Notes: generated by a model not told the origin, from the letters alone. Positions 33,791 through 46,626 are shown, numbered from the stretch's first letter. The stretch: 64,000 nucleotides of DNA from Cavia porcellus (GCF_034190915.1 NW_026947514.1:6097701-6161700), one strand, 5' to 3'. Program-made: numbers and translations.

Positions 33791-34814
33791 TGAAGTAATG
33801 AAGTTTTTCTTATTCAAAAACAGGTCTTTCAAGGTTTCTACCTGTCTCCAGCCACCGTTGGCATTAGGACATCAGCAGTGCTTTCCACATGGTGTCGGGG
33901 ACCCAAGTGAAGATCGGGTCCTGTGAAGATCATCCTGTTGAAATCTTAGCTGAACTCTGGGAAAATCACTACGTGCCTGCTCACCCCACCAGGCTCCCCC
34001 CAACACGGAAGAAGCATTTTGATATGTGTATGCAAGATCACATCACAGTCAAGGAGGAAGCAGGGACCTAATGCAGAGGCCTGGTGCACCCCCAGTGCAC
34101 CCCACTGCCGCTCCTGATGCACAGAGAGGATGCAGGAAGCAGAGAGGGGCCCTGTCAGGGCTTCAGACAGCAAAGGGAGGTCTGGGAAGTGGCATTTGAG
34201 GGTGGCCTTGGAAAGCAGAATGGGAAGAGAACCGTGGGAGAGAGAAGAGCTTAACTGGGCAGGACAGAGGGCGACTCTCGGGCCATTTGCAGGTGGCCTA
34301 GAGCAGTGCTGGACAGTGCTGGAGCCAGCACTGTGTGAAGTACAGGGCTCTGAGTCCTCAGGACAGTGGACACTGGTCCAGAGATCCCTGGAAGAAAGGA
34401 AAGAAGGAGGAGGAGAAGAAGGTAGAGAGAAGAACAGGGCAGAGATAGACAGAGCGAGAATACAAGAAAAGAAAAATACTTAGCAGTTGTACAGAGTGTT
34501 AACTGTTAATTTTATAATTTATCTAAACAGACTTTGGGGATATTCTAATTCCCTTTAATATTTAGGATGCTAATTAAGACATCATAAACATTTTCACTCT
34601 CAATCCCTGAAGGGGGAATGCATACCTTTAACAATAACATAATGTTGCAAAAATCATCTCTTTGTACAACATGGAAACTTCTACCTCTCTCCCTGGACTA
34701 TGTGGGGGAAATGTATTCATTCTATTAAGAAGCATTTAAACCCCAAGAAACGCAGCTCTTTGGGTTTGTTCCTTCAAAGCTACTAAGGAAAGAGGGTTGC
34801 TTTTCTGGTAGTCA
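33791..34814. other. Unique DNA with an ancient-repeat hint and a purine-rich tract
   Basis: A possible decayed LINE-type remnant lies at about 34125-34345 ('gatgcaggaagcagagagg', 'gtggcatttgagggtggcc'). A GA-rich low-complexity tract occupies about 34390-34480. No gene supported; the 117-codon frame at 34130-34483 ends in the purine tract. Confidence 0.4.
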
Positions 34815-35145
34815 GCTTTCTGGTACTATAACAAACATCCTGAGACAGTCAACTTATCCAGAGAAAGGGCTGATTTGAGCTCACGGTTTTGGAGACTGAA
34901 GTCCATGGTGGATTCTCGCCATGACTTTTGGGCTTGCATGGAGGCAGGAGTGACTGAGCAAAACTGCTCACCCCATGGGCGGGGGGCAAAAGATGAGGAA
35001 GATCGCTGTCCTCCCCAGGGCACACGCTTCCTTTCACCTGAGCCTCCCACGGAACTAGGCTTCTAAGGTTCCCAGCATCGCCAATGTCACCCTTCTGGGA
35101 TCCACGTCTTGACTACGTGGACCTTTGAGGACTGCTCAAACCACA
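34815..35145 (-). mobile_element. MaLR-like LTR, antisense
   Basis: The plus strand has the complement order of this LTR group: 'tcagctttctggtactataa', 'aacatcctgagacagtcaac', 'ggagactgaagtccatggtg', 'gactgagcaaaactgctcac', 'gctcaaaccacagg'. Diverged from the copy at 28978. Confidence 0.6.
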
Positions 35146-36283
35146 GGACCTTGGAAGATGGAACTGACAGTAGGATTCTATTTTAGAAATGGAGGCCTTA
35201 ATTTATTTTTTTAGACTCCCTTTAAGGGGTTAGAGAAGCAGCCTGTGCTCCCCCTAACTGAGACGCCAGTGGGGCTCAAGAGACTTCTTTCACTGTTAAC
35301 CACTGAAGACCTCCATAGCCACGGTCCACTTCCGTGAAAATCTAACCCTGCTGGAGGACTATTTTCCTCTCTTCCCCTCTGTGAAGTCCACAATTATGAT
35401 CTATAGGATCATGCTCATTACACTCACGCGCTCAGGAGGTCCCATTTAGGGAGAAGGGTGGTGTCACCTCCCACGCCTGCAGGGTGTTCTGGGTTGAACT
35501 AAGACTTTTTCATAGACTGACACCACTCCCAGGTGGTGGCCTTCCTCCCAGGTCCCTTCCAGATGAAGGGCTGGACTGCGGTCAGTCACCATTCTAGCTG
35601 GTTGGGCTTGTAGTGATCAACACTTGAGAGGTTCCAGAAAAATCAGTCAGTCCAGACAAACTCATCTTACCAAACCCATTATTCACAAAGCGAATCTGCA
35701 AGGCTTGCAAAGGATGCAGGGTTTCATAATGTTAGAGAAAGCCTGAGATCACAAGGGAAGACCCCGACATGGGGCCAAGAGGGGAAGCTGAGTCTTCAGC
35801 CCCTTTGGGGGCTGGCTCTCCCCTCTGCTCCCCATAGCAGGTATCGCACAGCCCATGAGCTGTTCCGCTGTGTGTTTGGGCCCTGCTAGAGTGTGTTCTG
35901 CATACAGCTGAGATCCTGTGGTTTCCATGTCCCTGTGCAGCCTACGTAGCTAGGCACAAACCTAGAGCATGGAGAGGTTCTCCCAGGATCTAGTCCATAA
36001 GGGAATGTCAAGTTTTCATTCCAGGGTTTCCTCAGTGAGGACACAGGTTTGGTCCGCTTATTGTTGTTGTTGTTGGGATTGCTATTTAAACCCCTCCACC
36101 CCTCATCCCAGGTCACACAACAATGCCTGATTGATTTTCAGCCCTCAGTATGTATCCATTGAGTGAATACATAATGACTCATGCTTCTAATGAGCAGAGT
36201 CTGAATAAAAGAAGCAAGAGAGGTCCCTGGGAAAACTGGCACAAATCTTGAACACTTCACCGAAAAAGGACCTCCATTATTAA
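35146..36283. other. Unique DNA, nothing recognised
   Basis: No gene supported. A short (TTG)n run lies at about 36062-36076. Confidence 0.4.
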
Positions 36284-36480
36284 CTTTTTTTTCATTATGG
36301 GGTTTGAACCCAGTGCTTTTGCTCTGAGGCACGTCCTAGCTTTGGGCTTTATTGTTTTTTTGAGACATGGCTTTGATGAATTAGCTTAATTTTCTGGGGT
36401 GGGGAACTCAAATTGGCAACCCTCCTGCCTCAGCCTCCCAGAGTGCTGGAATTACAGACACGTACCACCATGTCCAGCTC
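36284..36480 (-). mobile_element. B1-dID dimeric SINE, antisense
   Basis: On the plus strand the ID half comes first ('cattatggggtttgaaccca', 'tctgaggcacgtcctagctttgggc', abridged). The complement of B1 follows ('tttttttgagacatgg', 'caacc ctcctgcctcagcctccca', 'ggaattacagacacgtacca'). This is the reverse of the sense dimers at 33371 and 42143. Confidence 0.85.
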
Positions 36481-37059
36481 CTTCATGCGCTTCCTATAAA
36501 TGTTGCATGCTGTGTACAACACTGTATTCTGCTATCGATCAATGCTATTTTTAAAAAGTGCAAAAGAAATAAGCCATGTCTTATTTTCGTCACTTAAGAT
36601 TTTATGCAGATTTGCCATGATGAATATTATCTATATATAAATGCATGTATTAAGTGTATGCAATAATTCCACAAAGGTATTTTCATTTTTCAAGGTACCC
36701 CCCAAGATATATACTCAGCATCACAATGCAACTGCCCGCTCTCTTTCTAAATAGACTATTTGGCAGGGCTCATTTCCAGTGCCAGTTCATCCTGGCACAA
36801 CCTGAAACTTTTAGGCTTGATTTTATATTCTACATTTGCTGGCCACACAAGTCTGTTGCCATATTATTTTATTAAAACTCCTTGCAATCAAAAGTCCCTG
36901 GGATGAAAACCCCCTGTTTTGTGGATATGAAAGTAGGTCCCACGTCATTCTTGATTGGAAAAATATTTGAATCCCAGCTGCACACTGTTGTAACACACCT
37001 TCCAGGGGGAGAATGCAGCTTCCTCTCCTTTGTATTTCAGATGATTTTCCTGAGTGTCG

Positions 37060-37205
37060 AAGAGCAAATATATTTGAGACTCCTAATGTTTTTGCCAAAT
37101 TGCTTTCCAGAAGGGTGGCACTTAGTGCACTGCCATGGTGGAGGAAGGAGAATATTTGTTTCATTGAATCCTATCATTTTACTCATTAATTTCACACACT
37201 TAGCG
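37060..37205 (-). mobile_element. Old L1 3' fragment, antisense
   Basis: The string 'tgtttttgccaaattgcttt' followed by 'ccagaagggtggcacttagt' and 'gcactgccatggtgg' resembles the complement of L1M 3' regions ('ccaaattgctttccagaaaggttgtacc...cccaccagcagtg'). Short and diverged. Confidence 0.45.
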
Positions 37206-37324
37206 TAGTTGCTGGTTGTTTAAATTTCTGTATCATTACTGGTGAAAGGATTTGCTCTTTCCCCCAGTACCTGGTGGTTACCTGGTTGCATTTAATCTTT
37301 TGTATGAGGTTCTGCCCACGTAAT

Positions 37325-37450
37325 CTTTCCCATTTGAGGTAATCTGTATTCAAATCCTGGCTTTTGCACTTAATATCAACTTGACATTAGATGTCATTTA
37401 CTTCTCTGATTTCCATTTTCTCATCTAGTAAATGGTGGGATCCACTTAAG
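37325..37450 (+). mobile_element. MIR SINE, sense
   Basis: MIR order: 'tattcaaatcctggcttttgca', 'cttaatatcaacttgacatt', 'tcatttacttctctgatttc', 'cattttctcatctagtaaat', 'ggtgggatcca'. Matches 'aatcccggctctgccactta...cctcatctgtaaaatgggga'. Confidence 0.7.
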
Positions 37451-37519
37451 GTGGAAAACCTGGTTGTCTCTCCTGTTGTACAGACGCATTATCCACAGTG
37501 TAAGAATCTACATTTGCTA

Positions 37520-37850
37520 CAGGCTGAGTGTACCTTATCTGAAATGCTGTGACCAAAAGTGTTTCAGGTTTGGGCTATTTTTCTTTTTGATGTTATAATA
37601 TTTGCATATATATACATATAAGCTATCTTTCTAAGAGACCCAAGTCAAACACAAGTTTCATTTCTGTTTTATATGTGTACAGATACCTTGATGGTAGTTT
37701 TACACGATATTTTCTGGTGCATTTGTATTTTGACATCAGCCTGTCATATGAAGTTAGGTATAGAATTTTCTACATATAATGTCATGTGGGTGGCCACAAA
37801 GTTCCAGATTTTGGAGCATTTTGGATTTCAGATTTCCACACTATGCTCCA
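37520..37850 (+). mobile_element. MER2/Tigger-type DNA transposon
   Basis: Starts 'caggctgagtgtaccttatc' right after TA (37518-37519) and follows MER2-type order: 'gaaatgctgtgaccaaaagt', 'gtttcaggtttgggc', 'taatatttgcatatatatac', 'agacccaagtcaaacacaag', 'cccatgtgg'-like 'catgtgggtggccac', 'ttttggagcattttggattt'. It is non-autonomous, without a transposase frame. The 3' TA is not clear. Confidence 0.75.
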
Positions 37851-37937
37851 TCAATAAGCTACTCAGTTTTCCAAAGAGGATGGCATTTCCTTTCCATCCC
37901 TCAGTCCTCTGTGCTTCTGTGGAGCTGTGCTTCCTTC

Positions 37938-38005
37938 TTTCATTCATTCATAAAATTCATTCATTCACAAAATTCATTCATTCACAAAATTCATTCATTC
38001 ATAAA
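37938..38005. repeat. 17-bp tandem repeat, four units
   Basis: Four consecutive 17-bp units of the form attcattcattcayaaa (37938-37954, 37955-37971, 37972-37988, 37989-38005). The y is t in units 1 and 4 and c in units 2 and 3, and the first base of unit 1 is t. The period is not a multiple of three, so the repeated peptide 'FIH' shifts phase through the frames that cross it. Confidence 0.93.
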
Positions 38006-38456
38006 ATGCAAGAAATATCTCCACCTCCCTGCACACCTGTCGGACTACCTCTCATTCTGGAGGAAATGTTCCTGCTCTCTGTGCCCAAAGCAAAGGGCCT
38101 TTTGCAGAAACACAAAGGATACCTACAGAACCAGCAGTGCCTGCCAGTTCCCACAAGACGCAGAATCCTAGGCGGGTAAGGGATTCCTTCGATCGTATGC
38201 CTTGGGAAAGGATACTTGATGTGTTTTGTAGTAAATAAATAGATTAGCTGAGTTTCTCGTGAGCCTATTCAGAGAAGATTATAAGATACAACAGGAAATC
38301 CAGTTTTTGAATCCCCGATAAGCAGGAGATTACAACATTGTGCAACAGCTCTTGTGGCTGAAGGATCAAACCCGTCTCCCACCCGTGGGTGCACTCCCTG
38401 TTCCAGCTCCCTGAGCTTCTGACCTGAGGCAGCTCCAGCCTGCTGAGAGGAGGAGG

Positions 38457-39272
38457 ATGGCACAGAAGCCTGGCACCCAAGCCCTGCCAGCAGAACTAAT
38501 TGCACAGCAACAATTTTTGGCAAATTGGCAAAGACCACTGGGGCTCAGAGGTACAGATGGAGGGGTGCTGCCCACCTGCGTCCCTGCTGGGTGGCCTGCA
38601 GGAAAGACAGAACTGGTAAGAGGCACCTTGAGCTTCCCTTTCTTGACCCCTCCTCAGCAGCTCATAACTGTGTCCAGGGAAAGAGGCTCCCCCAGTGCAT
38701 GCCAGCTAGAGTGGTTACTCTGGGCTGCAGAAGTTTTGGGTGCCACCCAAGAGCTATTCTTCAAGGGCCACTTCCATGTGTCAGTGAGATCTGGGTCCTG
38801 GCCCATGATCAGCATGCTCTGTTCAGAGGAGGAACTTTTAAACCCAGCACTGTACTCTCCAAGAGGGAACCTGCAGCAGGGAATGGTGGGGTCCATGGCT
38901 CCCAGAATCCCAGAGTCCCTGGGGACTCCAGAGAACCAGGCCCATCTCCTGTACCAACTTCACAGCTACACAGTGCCACCTCAGGACAACCCCACTATGG
39001 GGCACTCTTCCAGTCATAAGGAAAGAGCGACTCGAGACCCTATGAATGATGGTCCGTTCTCCAGTGTCGCTCTATTATGGATTCTGGAGTTTGTCTTCTT
39101 CATTCACACCTCAGTGATTCAAACATGGATGTCCCCTGTAGCTCAGAAATGGACTGGGGATGGGCACAGTGGCCCTAGAGACCCTGGTGCGAGCAGGGCC
39201 TCTTCTGACTGCAGCAGGTTCAGCTACCCCTTAGCCATGAGAAATGGGTTCTTATCGCTTGTGCCAAGATGA
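38457..39272 (+). other. 271-codon open frame, longest in window
   Basis: ATG to stop, 271 codons, with a favourable start context (A at -3, G at +4). I recognise no domain. The predicted protein is rich in Ser, Pro, Gly and Gln and has one hydrophobic stretch around residues 200-217 (SVALLWILEFVFFIH). No dispersed repeat is recognised within it and no polyadenylation signal sits close behind the stop. A chance frame of this length is uncommon but plausible in GC-rich DNA. It could be a single-exon orphan ORF or a chance frame. Confidence 0.2.
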
Positions 39273-41339
39273 TAATAGCAATTCAGGTTCCACGTGTGAG
39301 TGTTACATGGCTCCCAGTTCAAACAAACTCATCCTAAAATATACACTAAGGGTGCTCAAAATATACCAAATGTTCACATTTTTAAAAACTTGTTAAAGTA
39401 AGAGACACAGAACCCTCCCTGCTCAAAACCACTGCCTCGTGCTTCAGACACACTTACCCCACCACTCACGCCACTTTCTGCAGCTGTTCTGGAAGTCCTC
39501 TTTCGTGAGTGTCTTCACAAAGTATGATCAAAACACACGGTGAACACCCCTGCAATATATCCCCCCAATCAAAAGGCAGGCTCCTAAAAACATGACAGCA
39601 TGTCCTCATCGCCTCATTCCTCGGCTCTTGCAGCAGCGGGATTTCAATTCTTCCCTAAAGTCAACATGACCGTGGAAGATAAATGCTTTGAATCTACTCA
39701 GCCAGGACTTCCTAACTGAAGACACAAAAAAGGACTCCAGAACTTAACTGCTTCAGAAAGTGGCGAGGACAGTGGGGTAAATGTGTTAACAGCAAGGGGA
39801 AAGATTTGAATGGCAGCATGTCAAATATTTAACTTTAAAAATTCACCATGTTTTCATCAGAACTTGTAGCTTTGAAACACGGAAGAAAACTGAATGTGGC
39901 TTAGATAGCACATCTACTTCTAGTCCATAAAATTAAGAAATCCTTGATAATTTATGAACAGTAGTACTATCGTGTGCATGTGTGCATGTGCTGTTCTTGT
40001 CTGTTTGGAAATGTACTTCGGGGCATCAGATATGATGGGTGAGATTTGCTCTAGAATTTCCCAGCAAAAGAAAGATAAAATGGGAAGAGGAAGACTAAAA
40101 CAAGAACAGTAAATTTTCTGTCACCATTTAAGCGGAGCAAAGGACCCGTGGGTACTTTTCTGCACGTTTGAATATTTTCATGATTAGTAAAAAGTTAGTA
40201 ACATTGTCTCCGGGAATTTGGAATCGGTGACTTTTATTTCCTCCTTGCCTTTTAAAAACTTTCAGATTTGCTGCAGTAAATGTGCATTGTTTTGGTTGTA
40301 TTAAAACCACACTTTCTTGTTGTGCATTTTAAATTTTCTGGGTAGCTGGTGCTTCATACTGAACTTTCTTTCACCTATTTGCATGACAAGCTCTCCAAAA
40401 TATTCTAGGAGCCCCTCGGATTTCTTGGAAAGATGGGATGCGGAATGTAAGCCAAGCTTTCCTTTGTGATAGCTGAGAGACTGATCGTGAAGGACTGGGC
40501 CAGGCCCACAACAAAGTCACTCAGCCTCCGCGGACCTGGAGCAGGGTCCATTCTTACGTCCTGATTCCAGCCAGGCCTGCCACCTGCTTTTAGAATGTGG
40601 CAGAAATGAAGATGATCCTGTTCTCAGCCCTGGCTTTAGGAGACTTTGAGACTTCTTATTCCCCTGGATGTGATCATGGGCAGGAGAACCAGCCCGGTAT
40701 AGCCTGTCTGCGTGTGAGGAGTTGGTGGGTACAGACGCGCCACCCTAGTTTACACGGAGCAGCCCCTGATCTTCCCATATATGAAAGAAGGTTTCAGCCT
40801 AAGCCCGGCCCAGAGAAACCAGCACAGTCCACATGCCCAGCGCTGCCCGCACCTGCAGACTCCTGGAACATGCCCTGTGTACCGCAGCTCACCATGGGGG
40901 GGCTTGTGGTTGTTTGTTACACAGGACTACGACGGCAACATGACAGATGCAGTGTGTCTGAGTCACATTTCATAAAAATAAACAATGACATGAAATGAAG
41001 TGAACTAGCGGCTTTGAGGAGTGAAGGTCCCTTTGCCTTTGCCCTGCACGACCACGTCAAGCGTTTCGGTGCTTTATGTTTTATTTTAACCAATATTTGG
41101 TGACTTGTTACTGCCCACTCTGCCTGTGCTGGAAGACCCAGGTCTATGTGTCCGCTGTCAGGAACCTGTAGGGACCATTAGTCATTTAATGTTCCATCCC
41201 TCTCCCTGCCACAGAACTGGAAGAGGCTTCTGATTTTGTGCCGGTGAGCTCTGGGGCCTGGTACAGGTGCTCACTTTTGGGAAAGACACACATCTGCTTT
41301 AAAGGCTGCTGGACTCGGTTCTAAGGACAATTTTTTACA
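39273..41339. other. Unique DNA, nothing recognised
   Basis: No nameable repeat. The frame at 40597-40998 (133 codons) starts with a short hydrophobic run but is not a convincing secreted protein. The stretch 39600-40340 is AT-rich and repeat-free. Confidence 0.4.
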
Positions 41340-41458
41340 GACAATGAAACCCTTTACTATACTAAACACATTACATGACGCTGAAAATCCTCTGTCTTTC
41401 CAACAAATCCCCGGAGTTCTAGGCAGGAGCTATCTCATGCAATTAAGGAGATAGAATC
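41340..41458 (-). mobile_element. MIR-like remnant, antisense
   Basis: Blocks such as 'aacacattacatgacgctga', 'aacaaatccccggagttcta', 'ggcaggagctatctcatgca' recall the complement of MIR/L2 ('acattatctcatttaatcctcacaacaaccc...'). Strongly diverged. Confidence 0.4.
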
Positions 41459-42142
41459 AAACAAGATATTTACTGCAGATTCTTTTCTCTCCTTTTGCAC
41501 ACACAGTCATAATGAATTAAAAACTCTGAACAATGGAAAAACCGGAGCAGCTATCTGTACATCTATTCAGAGAAATAAAAGTACAAGCTATATGGTTTAA
41601 TCCCAAGTGCTTTCTTTATTAATGAAATGAAGCATGCTAAAATATTCATGTCCATTAAATTCCTTATAATTAAAATACTGACATATATTTAAAATAACAA
41701 TATTTAGGAGAAGTTGAACAGTGATGCCATTCAAAACGATTATGTTCCCATTCCTTATGCTGATTTGATTACAAGTTGTCCAGACTGGAAGTCTGTACCT
41801 TGAATGATTTTTGTGAGTGAGTTCAGTTGTATGGAACAAACATAAAATTCAAGGACTATTTTATGCTAAGAAATGCCAAAATGCCTTTATTGCCACCAAA
41901 CATTCAAATGTATAATATCCTTATAATAAAATGAGCCTTTCAAAGCAATAATTCCAAGAATCTACCCGAGGCTTGGGTAAAGACATAGCTCAGCCTGAAG
42001 AGAGTCAGTGGTAGATGTCCCTTTTGGGGTAAGTCTTACAAGATGAGCTGAGCTAATTGGTGAAGGCACAGAGATGCAGATCCTGTTGGGAAAGTTTTCT
42101 CTCTTTCCACGTGAACACATGGATGGGTGTTCACTAATGCTG
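41459..42142. other. AT-rich unique DNA
   Basis: No gene supported. A weak ID-like echo ('acatagctcagcctgaaga') lies near 41984, too decayed to call. Confidence 0.35.
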
Positions 42143-42345
42143 ACAAGGAGTTGTAAGCCCAGTCCTATGGGAGGCTGAGACAGGAGGATAGCGTGCTGAA
42201 ATCCAGCCTGGGTAGCTGAGCCAACTTAGTGAAACCCTATCTGAAAATAAAACACAAAATGGGGAAAGGAGGGCTGGAGATAGAGCTTGGTGAAGAAGAT
42301 GGATTCAATCCCTGGTACCTGGTACCCCTCTTTACCCCTGCCCCC
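42143..42345 (+). mobile_element. B1-dID dimeric SINE, sense
   Basis: The B1 half shows 'gtaagcccagtcctatggga', 'ggctgagacaggaggatagc', 'ccagcctgggtagctgagcc', 'gtgaaaccctatctgaaaat'. The ID half follows: 'gagggctggagatagagcttgg', 'gattcaatccctggtacctgg'. Diverged, with the first bases of B1 missing. Confidence 0.82.
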
Positions 42346-45300
42346 AAAGTAGAAGAGCTTGAGATTCAAACCTAGGACCACCTGCCTCTGAAGTCTGTGC
42401 TCTTTCTACTATAGCTACCATTGTTCTTCCAGGAAGTAGCTCCCCTTCTTGTTGGAGGGCTGATGGGCTCGGGGATGTGTGTGCATGTGTAAGTGTCCTC
42501 CCGGGTCAACCAGAGCGTGACTTGGAGAGTGAAGGGGAGCACAATGGGCTGAAGTCAAGCACAATAGGAACCAGCTCACGCTCACACTCACACTCGCAAA
42601 TCGCCCACCACCATCACCACCACTGCCACTGTGGATGTGGGTGTGGACGGAGTGTCCGCTCCAGCTCTCAGTTGCACTAGGAAAACAACATCGGCACACA
42701 TATGTGACCATAACAGCTAACTAAAGGGGTGCTGACTCCCCCAGTTCCTTGCTTCCTCCTCAGCCTTGCTGTCCGTTGCAGGCCACTCAGTCACCCCACT
42801 CTGAGGAAGCTGGACTCACCCTACGTCTTGGCCGCCCCCACACTATGCACCCTCTTCCTGCTTCCCTGCAGTCTTGCACACCTGCACCCTCTCATCCTGG
42901 GGGTTTCGACTTGAGGTCACAGAGAAGCCTTTCATCACCAGTTCACTGTCCCAGAGAATCGTCCATCTCCATCACGAACCAGGTCCAGGAGCTTTCTAGC
43001 TCCTTAGCTGTGACCTTTTTTATTCCTCTTTATATGTCCCCCTCCACTACTTTCTGTCTCTGGACCCATGGAGAATTGTACTATTTCTCTAGGTTCTAGA
43101 ACATTCCTTGGCACATATTCTGTCTTTAATGAAAATCAACTGGATGAGAGAACACAGGAATCAACTGCGTGCGTTTGACTGGGGATGAGTGCCTTACGTC
43201 TCACCTGACCCTTCTCCTAAATGGGAAAATTCCTGAGGTCAGGGACTGTTTCCCAATGCCAACCATACAACCCTGAAATGTAGCTGAGCTGGGTTTGCAC
43301 TCAGGAACTTAATTATCATGTGACTTGTGCATTTCTCCTTAAAGATAGCCTGCCTTTTGGTACTGGAGACCTATATCTTATATCTCGATGTAATAAAATA
43401 CTCTTCTTCCAATTATTTCTCTATTGTCTTGTGAATTCACAGCCTGTCTTTGGACAGGTTGGTAAGTACTTAAACATTTTATGTTTTACACATCACTTCA
43501 AAGTTCAGATCCTTCTAAGGTATTTTCACCTTGTTTTGTTGATGTGTGTTCATGTGTCCCAGGAGATAGGGCACAAAACTGAGCTTCATCAGGTCAAGTT
43601 CACTTGTTAGGCAGAGACATACCTGTGTCTACAAGAGTCCCTGTTATTTCTTCTAGCTGCAGTCTTGAGGGCACAGAGGCTACCTGGAAGGGACAGAGTC
43701 CTTTCCCTCAAGAAAGGTGCAGTTGCTGAGCAGGACACTTGCCACAGAGCACAAGTGCTGGAAATGGTTCCTAATTGACTAAAAATGAAGTGGAAAAAGA
43801 ACAGAACTCTGAGCTGTCTGCCACAGTCCTGTGAATCTATAAAATGACATGACAAGGGAAAATCAGTAATTACAGGGCTTCCATAAATAACAAACGGAGA
43901 TGGAGTGGTTATAGACACCTTGCTGGGGTTGTGCCAATGGGGCCAAACTGGAGCGCTCTTGCTAAAGGGAACCATGAGCATGTAAATAGTTGAATCTTAA
44001 AAAGATTGTGCACGTCCTGACCATTTCTGCTCTGCGCTGTTTCAAATGATGCAGGCAATTCAGCCTTCATGGATGAAGAGAAATGAAGACACTGTGTTCT
44101 CCAGGGGCCATGGGCCATGGGCCAGGGGTTGTGCTCCATGGAAGCACATGTCATGGCCCATTCCAGAGCTGCTTGGCCCTCCTCTTCCTTCAGGAGAGAA
44201 AAGTGCCTCCTTATCTTGCAGCAGTTTAACATTTAAGACCTAGGATAAGGCAGAAACCGCAGAGAGAAACAGAAACCAAGAACATGCACGTCAGGAGAAA
44301 GAAATGGTATGTATGAATTGTACAAAAGCAACATGTCATTCTGGAAAAATGAACCCAAGAACCATTTCCTCTCGAAGGGGAGGAGCGAGGCCATTTTTCC
44401 CACCTTGCATAATGAATGAGTATCTCTGGATAAATTACAGGCACTTGGACCTGAATGAGTTATTTCAATGGCTTGCCAAAAGCAGGGATAAACAAGCAAG
44501 TGAGCCACAAGCCCCTGGAATTTCAAGAGGGAAACCTGGTTGTTAAAGAGGCATCTATGCACTCAACGCCTGTTTCTTACTTTCTTTTGATTTTAAGGAA
44601 CCCATTAAAGATGTGGGCTCTTGCCGTATGATAACATGCACCTCTATTTAGCAATTTTATCAAGCAAAATAGCTCAGATGATGCTGAGATTCTAATATTT
44701 GGGGGAGGAGAGCTACCAAACTCTGTTTGGTCAGGTAATTTGTCATCTAATGGAAACACCACACACACACCCATCTGATTTTGCTCACAAGTTGCAAGAC
44801 ATCATTTAAAACCCCTTTAACATGTATTATTGAAAATCTCTATTATAGCCCTCCAACTTAGAGATTTTGATTAAATCTCCACAACAGAAAATAAGGCATC
44901 GTAGCACATGCACTTGCCTTGCAAAGGTCTTATTACAGCGCAACCACACTGGCCTTATTATGTGAAAAATGAATAGTCCTGGGAAAATAATTTAGTGAGA
45001 GATGAACTCAGAGGAACTCAAAGCATTTAGTACTGAGCAAATTACCAAGTGAAATTGCTTTGCTATGAAACTTTGGGCTCATTGTGAGCGATGTTTAGTC
45101 TGCTCAAGATGTTTGATCTAGGAGAATTCCTGTGTTCAGAGAGAAATTCAATTTGCACGGTGGGGGCTGAGGGCTCCATTAGTTCTCATAGTTGGCTCAC
45201 ACTGGGGCTGAGTCTGGCTTCAATGGGCAGAGGAGTCCAGGCATAGCTCAGTAAGGCTTCAGCTCTGTGTCTCATCTCGAGTGGGCACAGTGGTGTCCTT

Positions 45301-45734
45301 ACCCATGGCTGCCCATGTGCCTCACTGAGGAGTGAATGAGCAGTGTAGACAGCTCATGGGAAACCAGCCCACACAAGCATCCTCGGTGTGATCAGGGGGT
45401 CGTCCTTGCTGCAGGGCATCCAGGGAAGCCTCCAGTACCGTACCCAGCCTTGGCCCCAGTATATGGCAACTCTGGGAAGAGCTGCCACACTGCCCAAACA
45501 GAAGAATGATGGCCTGATTCTTCAGGCAGGTGTGAATTTCAAATGATTTCAAGGCACTTACGCCAGGAGAGCATGAGTCCTCCATACAGAAGAAACAGAT
45601 AGACTCACAGAGCTCCCAAGTAGGCCTGGCTGCACTGAGAGACCAAGGAGGGCCTCTATCATATGGTGCTGGCTGGGATGGAGCGGCCTCGAGAGGAGAG
45701 GCAAAGCACTAGGAAATTTAAGAGCACTGATTAG
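42346..45734. other. Unique DNA, nothing recognised
   Basis: No supported gene in about 3.4 kb. A (CAY)-rich patch at 42570-42640 creates a short His run in one frame. A CATGGGC triplication lies at 44107-44125. The longest frames (124 codons at 43607-43981 minus; 116 codons at 42749-43099 plus) have no domain. Confidence 0.4.
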
Positions 45735-45850
45735 ACCTGGAGGGCTGACTCAATTTACAAATGGAGAAATGAAGGCTTGGTTTTGGGTGGCATGGCAAGG
45801 TCTCAGCCTAAATCTCCTGGTTTCATATCTTGGGACTCATTCTTACATGA
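45735..45850 (-). mobile_element. MIR SINE remnant, antisense
   Basis: Reverse-complement MIR order: 'atttacaaatggagaaatga' (cf. 'ttttacagatgaggaaactg'), 'agg...catggcaaggtctcagcc', 'taaatctcctggtttcatat'. Diverged. Confidence 0.6.
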
Positions 45851-46626
45851 ACCACCGGGCTCACCTGGCTCATATAAACCCCTTGAAGTCCTTGCATCTG
45901 AAACAGGAGAAGCTGACCCCAAGCATGGTGAGCCCATGCACTATCAGTCTTTGTATATGGGAGGACATTGGGAAGTTCAGCCAGGTTAAGTAAACCTTGA
46001 CCAGCAGCCAGGCAAAAGGGAGGCTGACATTCCTCATCGTGTATTGGAGGAGTCACATGACTTGATCTGAGCTGTGGCAGAACAGGGTAAAGGCGAAACT
46101 CATGGCAGGCAACAGAAAAATTCTGGAAGCTTCTGGTTTCTCTGTGGGGGCAGGAACAGAGCAAGCCGTTGTAGCATGCAAGTGGCCTTGAACATTGACA
46201 TGGGACAGGTCAGCCACATTTCTCCTATGTATCCACCAGAAGTGACCTGGGAAGCATCTCTGCAGATTTTTCTTGATGTCCCCAAAGCTAGCATTGGTGC
46301 TGGCACTCTTGACACCCTCCATGCATTCCCCTGTATTGACATGCATGCAACACTTGGGTGTGTGTCCTGGCCACCTTCAGACGCACCCTGAACATCCACT
46401 GCAGGACCTGAGTTCACTTTCCCAAGGTCCCCTTTCCTGCCGGGCTCCAGGCTACCAGCCGTATCTGCTGAGAGAAGGGAGCAGAAGCAGGATGCGTTAC
46501 CATTTTCGTCTCAGTAAATATTGACAGAATCACTTTCTCTACTTGCAGTCTGGTATCACTGTGTCTGCTGTTGCTGTATAAATGTGTGCGAGGCTGGCAA
46601 AGGTTCACTTACTGCTATTGTGTGTA

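Noticed and set aside
40597..40998. Secreted-protein-like frame with a hydrophobic start
   Set aside because: The hydrophobic run is short, there is no clear cleavage site, and the rest has no domain or cysteine pattern.
42477..42680. Short protein with a His run
   Set aside because: The run comes from a CAY-rich patch; the flanks are random and the frame is 67 codons.
44107..44125. Tandem 'ccatggg' repeats
   Set aside because: Only about two and a half short units; common by chance.
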